Source of the DNA: Berghia stephanieae
Taxonomy: Eukaryota > Mollusca > Gastropoda > Nudibranchia > Aeolidiidae
Direction of reading: 5' to 3'
NCBI GenBank assembly: GCA_034508935.3
Contig: CM067452.1
Span: forward strand, 42,361,029-42,425,028
DNA: 64,000 nt
Positions 56,464 through 64,000 of this stretch are shown here, piece after piece (position 1 is the first letter of the stretch; every line of letters starts with the position of its first letter). Both the position numbers and the translations under genes were made by a program. The notes under the pieces were generated by a model. That model was not told the origin of the DNA and did no database searches. It saw nothing but the letters and a program-made list of their open reading frames with translations.

Positions 56464-57170
56464 CAGACGCTACAAATCTCACAACAATGGGAGCGATCTA
56501 TATTACCTTTCCATGTGCTCAAGGTCATTGGTCACATTGGAATATGTGCTTAAATTGACCCACACAGTGAAAAGTGTTCACAGTTTGAGAAATATCCAAT
56601 ATCACAATTGGTCATTTTGCTCAGCGTGACTCATGGGTATGTTTACAACTTTCATAAACAAAGCAGCGTGTTTACATTTATTGAGAAATGTCCAATCTTT
56701 GTACAGCAACAAATCATGTGATCAATGACTAGGTTGGACAAAAACATGAATATAGATCGCTCCCATTAGTTCTGTTGTTCTCACCGTTCCTTTGCTGACA
56801 AGGGCGTGTATCCAAAAACGCCCAGTGTTTGTACTGTTCCCATTCGAAGCCTTTCCAATTTCACCTTCTGTTAGTATTTATATTTGTCAACAACATTCAA
56901 AAACAGTCCATGTGTTGTCACGGGAATCAATTATTCAACATATCTTCTTCCAGTAAATAAACACCGAATGCCAGGGCTCATTATGCACGACTACAATATG
57001 ACAAACTGGAAAACGATAATCGAATACAGACAATATTGAAATGAATGTTTATAAAAGTGTGTTTATGAAAATTGACATAGAAAATCAATATCAGAGTTTA
57101 GAAGAAAGGGCATTTTAGAGATATGGAATTTAATATACAAAAGATGGCGTGTCAGATGAATGTTGATAGG
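56464..57170. other. Unique DNA
   Basis: No gene or repeat recognised. GATCGCTCCCAT occurs near 56755 and in inverted form near 56488, with CACATTGG-type context; a possible old inverted-repeat element. Confidence 0.4.
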
Positions 57171-57173
<3 letters not shown>

Positions 57174-57241
<68 letters not shown>

Positions 57242-57350
57242 AGTGAAATATCTGTTCAATGTTATAGTTATCATATAACGTTATAACAAGTGTAACTAAA
57301 TGACAAATTGCCATATTTATGGACAATAAAGATCTATTATTATTATTAAG
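57174..57350 (+). repeat. (GA)n, LINE-type 3' tail, (ATT)n
   Basis: GA at 57174-57240, then ATATAACGTTATAACAAGTG, ACAAATTGCCATATTTATGG, ACAATAAAGATC and ATT repeats. Inverted counterpart of 36346-36600. Confidence 0.65.
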
Positions 57351-57390
57351 ACTGTTTACAGTTCTTGAGAAATAAAGGCTATTATAATTT

Positions 57391-57689
57391 GCGGCTACGT
57401 GGTCTTGCGGTGTGGCATTCTCTTTCGAATCGGGAGGTCCTGGGTTCTAGCCTCGCTCGGCGCATATTTGAGTCCTTGGAAAAGGCTCTTTATACTCATA
57501 TTCTCTAACCGTACTCGGGTGTAAAATGAGGACCTAGCCGTTAAGACTGTTGTCGCTGTCGAAAAAAAAATTGTTATATCGCCTAAAAGGTGTCATGTCT
57601 CGTTCTACATGTTACGTCTTGCTGTTGATTAGGGACCCCATGTAAGGCATTTTGAGCACGTTAGTGGATTTTGCGCTATATAAAAGCTA
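57391..57689 (+). mobile_element. SINE S1
   Basis: GCGGCTACGTGGTCTTGCGG to TTTTGCGCTATATAAAAGC. Confidence 0.86.
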
Positions 57690-57935
57690 AAGCTTTTTTG
57701 TTTTTTCTTTTATTACGAACATACATTCGTCTTTTTTAATCATTCTACCACTACTGTACCGTGGAAATTAACCAAGAACGATACGAATCTTTGGAGCCAT
57801 CAACGATCCAAATTGACCCGTAGGGCGGCGCGGCCAGATGGCGAGTACCAAGGTCAAGGTCATATTAAGGACCGATCAGTTCCTCCTATTAGAGATTCTA
57901 AATAATCATTTGAGTCAATGCGTGATAGAATTAGA

Positions 57936-58875
57936 GCTAACCCACACCGGAGACTGACTCCGACGACCCGGCACGGCCGTCCTACTCTGCCATCTTCCGG
58001 ATAAAGACGTCGGACACGGACAAAATACTAAGAATAAAGAGAAGAGCTGCTAGACATACCCATACCAAGCTCGAAAAAGAAACGGTAGAGGACGTCGTGC
58101 GCTTGGTATGGGTAGGTCTAGCGGCTCTTCTCTTTATTTAGCAATGACTATCCCGTACAAATCTTTGGGCCTCTTTATCGCTCACGAAGTGCCCGACTTC
58201 GCGTCAAAATATGAGACGAAGCCGTTTCGTATATGCTATTTAAAAAAAAATTAATTACGACGCTGTTTATCGATGAATATGATTGAAAGTTGGCACACAG
58301 TTAGAAAAAAGGTCATTTTAGATTATGTCAAGCGACAAAACTCGTGCGATTACCAGAAGACCGTTAAAAATAGATTTTTACTCTTTGGAGTAAAATATTT
58401 CTAAAACTACCGGGCGTGGAGGTTTTGTCGCTGACAAGGTAATACATGAACATTTCTTCTTGTTGGTTGTAAAATTTCATATGAATATGATGAGTACTTT
58501 TCCCGTATTTTACAAAACACCATCCTAATTTGCTCTTCAAGTTTCAATCTTTTAATCCACTTATTACGCAAGATACAACCAAAGGTCGAAAAAAATGCCG
58601 AAAAAGCGTCCCATATTTTCGCGTTTTTTTCCTCTTTGTGGGTCATCCAAATAAATGACACCATTGAAACTGCATAACTTGTTTATTTATGAATGGATTT
58701 TCAAAATTCAAAAACATTTTTACTCAGTGGAGATAGGGCTTTGATTTTAGACAAAAATTTTCCTCAAAAAGAGAAAAAAAAACATTTTTCATAGTCATTG
58801 CTACTCTCAGTATCTTGTCTGTGCCGGACGTCTTTATCCGGAAGACGGCAGAGTCAGTCTCCGGTGTGGGTTAGC
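57936..58875. mobile_element. Inverted-repeat DNA element D3, 0.94 kb, split by a hairpin element
   Basis: The ends are GCTAACCCACACCGGAGACT on both sides, continuing through ATCTTCCGGATAAAGACGTC and AGCAATGACTAT (inverted, about 80 bp each). The left end has a 24 bp extra piece and the insertion at 58033-58138. No transposase frame. Confidence 0.75.
58033..58138. mobile_element. Foldback element inside the end of D3
   Basis: 38 bp arms (58033-58070 and 58101-58138; 36 of 38 paired; outer part AATAAAGAGAAGAGC, inner ACCCATACCAAGC) around a 30 bp loop. The right end of D3 lacks it, so it is an insertion. Confidence 0.82.
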
Positions 58876-58951
58876 CCATTAAAAAAAAATGATTTGCAAG
58901 TTATAGGCATATCAGTCGGTAAATGAAAAAGTAAATAAAATAAATTTAAAT

Positions 58952-59157
58952 AAATTTCTCTTTATTTATCCCATAGGGGAAATTTGTCTCGAGGGGCTAT
59001 TCCAAGGAAAGACCGGAATAGCCCAGGCGACAGCCGCCGTGCTGCGCCGCAAATTGACCCGGGCAAGGTGACTAATTTATTGCAGCGGTGGGTGATCGAA
59101 GTCGGTATCTTTTAAGGGTACGGAGCAAAGACCGTACCACTGAGCCCTTCTGACCCC
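58952..59157 (-). mobile_element. SINE S2
   Basis: AAATTTCTCTTTATTTATCC to CCACTGAGCCCTTCTGACCC; reverse complement of the copy at 3934. Confidence 0.76.
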
Positions 59158-59351
59158 TGAATTGTTTTATACTATCTACTAGATTTGCCAGTAAATCTGT
59201 ACTCGATTGCAACCATTATAACATGGGCTGTTTGGAACAATGCTATTGTTCGTTTCACACTACTGTCATCGGGATAAATTCCGGCTCTTAAACGCCTAAT
59301 GGTTCTGAAGGACCGCTACAGCTAGTGCTTAATAATGCCCATTAGTACTAA

Positions 59352-59353
59352 AG

Positions 59354-59384
<31 letters not shown>

Positions 59385-59399
59385 TACTTCTCTCTCCTG

Positions 59400-59430
<31 letters not shown>

Positions 59431-59825
59431 ACATCTCCTTCTCTCTCTCTCATCTTTCTCTCTATTTCCACTCTCTCCACTCCTCTCCTCCTGCCTCTCT
59501 CTGTCTCTATCTCTCTACTTTTCTATCTTCTATCTCTCTCTTCATTCTTCTCTACTCTCTCTCCTGCCTCTCTCTCTCTCTCTCTCTTGTCTCTCTCTCT
59601 CTCTCTCTACATCTCCTCTCTCTACACTCTTTCTCTCCTACATCTCTCTCCTTACACTCTTTCTCTCTTACTCTCTCTCCTCACACCTCTTCTCTCTCTA
59701 ATCTCTCTCTCTCATTCTTTTCATTCACACTTCTCCACTCTTCTTGTCTCCCTGTCCTATCTCATCTATCTATCTATCTATCTATCTATTCTCTCTCTCT
59801 CTCTCATTCTCTCTCTCTCTCTAGT
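59352..59825. repeat. (CT)n microsatellite, imperfect
   Basis: About 470 bp of CT with many TACA, ATT and CC variants. The 177-residue Ser/Leu frame is an artefact. Confidence 0.94.
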
Positions 59826-60090
59826 AATCAGAAGGTTGGAGGTTCGATCCAAAGTCGAGGTCGACTGATTTTTTTGGGATGTTTTTTTTAATTCTAATTT
59901 TCTTTCTTGCTTTGCCTGGCACCTTTCACTCACACGTGTTCAGTTCTGTAACTTACACCGGCGCCGGCTCCTTAATTTCTTAATTTGATCTCTCCTCCCC
60001 CTCCCCCCCCCCCCCCTCTCTCTCTCTCTCTCTCACTCACTCTCTCTATCTCTCTCCCTCTTTCTCTCTCTCTGTCTCTCTCACTCTTTT
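59826..60090 (+). mobile_element. SINE S4 with tRNA-like head and CT tail
   Basis: Head AGTAATCAGAAGGTTGGAGG with TTCGATCCAAAGTCGAGG, body TTGCTTTGCCTGGCACCTTT, then TCCTTAATTTCTTAATTTGA and a (C/CT)n tail. Confidence 0.65.
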
Positions 60091-60136
60091 TATCTTTATT
60101 TGTATCTATCATTATTTTTCTCTAACCTCAAACGTT

Positions 60137-60333
60137 TATAGATAGTGTACGCTTGGCTAAGAATCTCACAACATTGCCATCCGGAAATATAACGGACCAA
60201 CACACAACATTCCGTGTTTCTATGAACGTTTATAGTCTGGATAATACAGTTAAGTGAAATTACTCATAAACGTGGATGGCAAAAAAAAAACAACAACAAA
60301 GACCCGAATGACGTCAACTTCATTCTATCTATA
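60137..60333 (-). mobile_element. MITE MA
   Basis: TATAGATAGTGTACGCTTGG to CAACTTCATTCTATCTATA. A related fragment follows at 60340-60430. Confidence 0.85.
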
Positions 60334-60553
60334 CTTTGATTGATATACTTTATTGAGAACTAATCATTCAAATGGATATATAAAAACGATGACAATGAGC
60401 TGAATGACGTCAATTCCATTCCTTCTATAGGTTTATGAAAGTTACGATTGGACACTACTAAAGGGACATAATAATCGGTAAGAAAGAACTCATTTCTCCG
60501 ATAAGGTTAGTGAGGTATCGCGTTTTGCTTTTAACTTTCTCCTTAACGACAAT

Positions 60554-60851
60554 ACGATTCAATAGTCTGATGACACGCCGCCTGGCAACGGCGGCCATCT
60601 TGGTTCTAAACAAAGAAAATCATTACGTTTTATTTTTCATGCTGGCTAGAACTGTTTCATATGCCTTGTGATCAGAATGTGTAAAAGTCAAAACATGATC
60701 AAATGTACTGTTTTTTTTTTCCCTCTGGATACGCTTTTATGCTCGCCGGAGAAATATTTCATACGGGCGTCCGCCATTGTTCCGATAGTTTGAGCCAGTG
60801 TTACTAAGTTACCATGCGTCATTAGGAAGGAAGTGACGTTACGACTTTGAA
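60554..60851 (-). mobile_element. MITE M2
   Basis: ACGATTCAATAGTCTGATGA to GAAGTGACGTTACGACTTTG. The ORF is degraded; contains AAGATGGCCGCCGTTGCC on the - strand. Confidence 0.8.
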
Positions 60852-61073
60852 TCTATTCTCAAAACTATTACTAAAATCACATACCTACCCAATACATAAT
60901 TTTAAAGTCAAATGTAAGCGCTCAAAACTGTATTAAGTTCATGTAAATATAACAACATCTTTTCTTTAAATATTGTGATTTAAAAAACAAAAAACAAATC
61001 TAAGTCTGATAAAATGTTGGTTGTATCGTAACGAATGTGACCATTTTCCTGTAGTTGGTAACGAGAGGGTAAC
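60852..61073 (+). mobile_element. MITE P1, left end worn
   Basis: CACATACCTACCCAATACAT, TTGTATCGTAACGAATGTGA, GTTGGTAACGAGAGGGTAAC. Confidence 0.65.
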
Positions 61074-61180
61074 AAGTCGATAATCTGACGAGGAGGGATT
61101 GTTTGAGTTAATGAAAGATTGTCTAGAACGTGTGATGTGTGTTATAGTCTGTAGCAGGACTTAAGAATCGTTGGATTCCA

Positions 61181-61377
61181 ATAGATAGTATGAAGTTGAC
61201 ATCACTTTACTCAAGTCTTTGTTATTGTTTTTTGCCATCCGCGTTTATGAGTAATTCTCACTAAACTGTATTAAACACAGACTAACACGTTCATGGTTAC
61301 ACATAGTTTTGTGTGTTGTTTCGTTATACTCCCGGATGGCAATGTTGTGAGCTCCTAACCAAGCGCATACTTCTATA
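61181..61377 (+). mobile_element. MITE MA
   Basis: ATAGATAGTATGAAGTTGAC to AGCGCATACTTCTATA. Confidence 0.84.
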
Positions 61378-61385
61378 TTTCCACG

Positions 61386-61735
61386 AGGTATAAAATGACG
61401 GCAGTTGACGTCACTCAGCTCTTTTGTTATCTTTTAAAAGTTGTTTGTTTTTTCTAAATGATTGTTTTTCACTAAACTATATGACGCAGACTATAAACGT
61501 TAAAGGTTACATAAATAATAATATAGCATTGTGTGTTAATTTGTGTGGTTTGGCTAGCAAATGTGAGTATTCTACCTAAACGCATAAATAGAATGGTTTG
61601 ATTAGTTTTTCACCACATGTGATCAGATTATTAACGTTCAAGGTTACTCATAGTTTTGTGTATTGGTACGTTATATCCAGACGGCCGAAGTTATAAGTAC
61701 TTTACCTAAACGCACAGCATCACTATAAAATACAT
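61386..61735 (+). mobile_element. Two MA-related MITE pieces
   Basis: 61386-61586 has GTTGACGTCACTCAGCTCTT and CTACCTAAACGCATAAATAG; 61620-61735 has ATTAACGTTCAAGGTTACTC and TTACCTAAACGCACAGC. Confidence 0.55.
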
Positions 61736-61910
61736 ATAATATTGTCGACAAAGATGTGAAAATCTGTGTCTGAAACAGTGTCGGACAAAGCAGAAAGAAA
61801 ATAATATAAGAAATAAAATTCCATAAAAATGAGCTTCCCTCGACTTGGGTTCGAACCTCAAACCTCCTGATTACCGTGATAGACGTGATACCATTACACG
61901 ACAGCCTTCA
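61736..61910 (-). mobile_element. SINE S4 head
   Basis: On the - strand GGCTGTCGTGTAATGGTATC, then AGGTTCGAACCCAAGTCGAG: A-box and B-box of a tRNA-like head. The stems do not pair as in a working tRNA. Confidence 0.6.
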
Positions 61911-61987
61911 CCCGATAGTTGGAGTGAAACACGATGAAGAATATAAATTAGAGCAATATCATATCTCTTCCATTAATATAGACGAGT

Positions 61988-62113
61988 ATCCACTAAACGT
62001 GCTCAAAACGCTTTACAAAGGGTCGCTGATCAACAGCAACACGTAACATGTAGAACGAGACATGACGCCTATTAGGCGATATTACACTTTTTTTTTCGGC
62101 AAGAGACAACACT
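61988..62113 (-). mobile_element. SINE S1, 3' half
   Basis: TCCACTAAACGTGCTCAAAA to TTTCGGCAAGAGACAACACT. Confidence 0.75.
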
Positions 62114-62194
62114 GAGTGATCTCAACTTCGTTCTATCTATAGTCATCCTACACATTTTTATTTCAGATCTTTCAGACATTTTGGGGATGATTAT

Positions 62195-62840
62195 TTTTTC
62201 TTGCAATTTTCCTTCTTGCTTTGTTTGGCACCTTTCATACTGGGTGGGGTTCCTGCCTCCCATAGCGGGCAGGGAGGTACTTGCTGTGTCTTCTATCCCC
62301 TCTTATCTGTTTTCCAATTGCTCTCTTTTGTCTTAATGTTGTCTTTGGACATGGAGAGGGAAACAGTCGAATGTGTAGTTATAGTTTTGGGAGAGATATA
62401 TTTTTCCTTGTAAATCATCTCTCTGTTATGTACTGTTACTCTTTTCATTTTTACATATGATTTGTAAACATTGAGTGTATTCCTCTTAGTGGGGACCTGT
62501 GCTGGTGTCTGGAGACTTTTAGGTGATCTCAAACTAAGTACTTTGATAATGTGCTCTTGGAATCTACATCTGTTCCTATTTGAACCAATTCCCCTTTCGT
62601 CTTACCTTTTTTGGGTGCTTTAATGTAATTCTAGACCTTTTTACTATTCCATTTTCTTCCTTTTTACTGGCGCTGATATGACCTTAATGTGTTGCAAGCG
62701 CCGTAAAACCCTTAAAAACAAAAACAAAACAGCACCTTTCATACACATTTGTTCAGTTCTTTATTTTCATTGGTGCCTGCTCCTTAATTTCTTAATTTGA
62801 TTCTCTTTCTCTCTCTCTCTCTCTCTCCTCTCTCACTCCA

Positions 62841-62879
<39 letters not shown>

Positions 62880-62880
62880 T
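62195..62880 (+). mobile_element. SINE S4 split by S3, with CT tail
   Basis: Left part 62195-62240 (TTCTTGCTTTGTTTGGCACC), right part from 62732 (GCACCTTTCATACACATTTG) to TTCTTAATTTGATTCTC and a CT tail to about 62877. Confidence 0.75.
62241..62731 (+). mobile_element. S3 retroposon inserted in S4
   Basis: 491 bp with 13 bp target duplication GCACCTTTCATAC (62228-62240 and 62732-62744), 5' end TGGGTGGGGTTCCTGCCTCC, 3' end GCGCCGTAAAACCC plus A-rich tail. Confidence 0.88.
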
Positions 62881-63239
62881 ACACCACAGATAACTAGTTA
62901 ATACACAGAGCTCTTTATGGAATGCTTGTCATGTTTTTCTCTTTGTTGTCATGTTACATTCATTGTAATGTCATTCTATATTATGTCTTTAATTTGTCAA
63001 ATCTATGTCATATTTCGTTCTTTGCTGTAAAATCAAGTATACAGGGCATTCTGGTGTATTGTCAAAATGGTCTGGAAATGAATATATAATTACATTTCAT
63101 TATTCCTATTTATTATTAATTATTATTTGATAAAGGCTTTGGTTGGGCATAATGAGGTATCTATTAATATGAGATAAGAAGAGGAATCTATTAAGATTGT
63201 CGTCTACTGTGTCAGTAGGCCGATAGGATTGTTTGTTGA
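62881..63239. other. Unique AT-rich DNA
   Basis: Nothing recognised. Confidence 0.4.
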
Positions 63240-63676
63240 CTTTATTAGGAATAAAGTTGACCTCACTCAGCTCTTTGTTCTTGTTTTTAGACAAACATTT
63301 TGGTAATGTGATTCAATAGTCTGATGTCACGTCCGCCCAGCAACGAGCAGTGTGTTTCTAAACAAAGAAATCGGTACTTTTTATTTTTCATGCTGGCTAG
63401 AAATGTTTCAAATGTCATGTGATCAGAATGTATAAAAGTCAAAACATGATCAGATTTATAATGTTTTTCTCCTCTGGATACACTTTTATCTCGTGGTAGA
63501 AGTATTTCATAAGGGCGTCCGCCATTGTTCCGATTGTTTAGAACAGTTACTAAGTTACTAAGCGTCTTTACGAGGGAAGTGACGTCACGATTGTTGAAGC
63601 TATTACCTCTCACTAAATTATACTAATCAGAATATTAACATTCAAGGTTAGAAATAGTTTTGTGGGCTAGTACGTT
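63240..63676 (+). mobile_element. MA-related MITE split by M2
   Basis: 63240-63307 (AAAGTTGACCTCACTCAGCT) and 63599-63676 (CTCACTAAATTATACTAATC, AACATTCAAGGTTAG) are two halves of one element. M2 lies between them. Confidence 0.65.
63308..63598 (-). mobile_element. MITE M2
   Basis: GTGATTCAATAGTCTGATGT to GTGACGTCACGATTGTTGAA. ORF nearly kept on the - strand: MADALMKYFYHE, then a 2-base gap, then VSRGEKHYKSDHVLTFIHSD. Confidence 0.82.
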
Positions 63677-64000
63677 ATAAATAGAACGAAGTTGACGTCA
63701 TTCAGGTCTTTGTTATTGTCTTTTGCCATCCATGTTTATGAGTAATTCTCACTAAAACTATATCAACCAAACTATAAACGTTCATGGTTACATATAGATA
63801 GAATGAAGTTGACGTCACTCAGGGCATTGTTATTGTTTTTGCCATCCACGTTTATGAGTTATTCTCACTTAACTGTATTACCCAGACTATAAAAGTTCAT
63901 GGTTACACAGAGGTTTGTGTGTTGTCCGTTATACTTCCGGATGGCAATGTTGTGAGCTTTTTAGCCAAACGCATAATATCTATAGTTTTATGTGTTGGCC
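63677..64000 (+). mobile_element. MITE MA carrying another MA copy (runs off the window)
   Basis: The outer copy is 63677-63794 plus 63985-64000 (GTTTTATGTGTTGGCC). The inner copy, about 63793-63984, starts TATAGATAGAATGAAG and ends ATAATATCTATA, inserted at TA in the outer GGTTACATATAGTTTT. Confidence 0.85.

Overview
The window is nuclear DNA of an animal, most likely a marine invertebrate. The genes have spliced exons with GT/AG borders. The rest is dense in microsatellites, tRNA-headed SINEs, RTE-type LINE pieces and short inverted-repeat DNA transposons. A mollusc or echinoderm would fit, but nothing here fixes the species.

Region 1 (1-23.8 kb, + strand) holds one long gene of which I recover 12 exons. 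Its product is built from repeated phosphoglycerate kinase (PGK) units: the end of unit A, all of unit B, and only the N-terminal half of unit C before the stop. Most catalytic and substrate-binding motifs are changed, so it looks like a PGK-derived pseudoenzyme or structural protein. Three exons (4, 5 and 12) contain reading-frame breaks, which means either small assembly indels or a decaying gene. The introns are packed with SINEs, TTAA-flanked MITEs and simple repeats, and a poly(A) signal lies at 23809.

Region 2 (23.8-32 kb) is a nest of mobile elements: a 0.5 kb retroposon family present in tandem, one copy carrying a head-to-head palindromic transposon and another a 708 bp piggyBac-like element with exact 14 bp ends and a start-of-transposase ORF. 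A two-exon secreted C-type lectin gene lies here on the - strand (exon 1 at 31828-31876, exon 2 at 27814-28298). Its 3.5 kb intron contains a TTAA MITE that is itself split by a 5'-truncated RTE LINE.

Region 3 (32-64 kb) shows no host gene I can support. It holds further copies of the same SINEs and MITEs, three minisatellites (49 bp x 15 at 41.4 kb, 27 bp x 28 at 44.8 kb, about 41 bp x 40 at 47.8 kb), a second RTE LINE (53.4-54.9 kb, - strand), a 0.9 kb inverted-repeat element split by a hairpin element (57.9-58.9 kb), and a MITE inserted into its own kind at the right edge. I recognise no LTR, retroviral, Polinton, rRNA or CRISPR sequence, and no functional tRNA gene.
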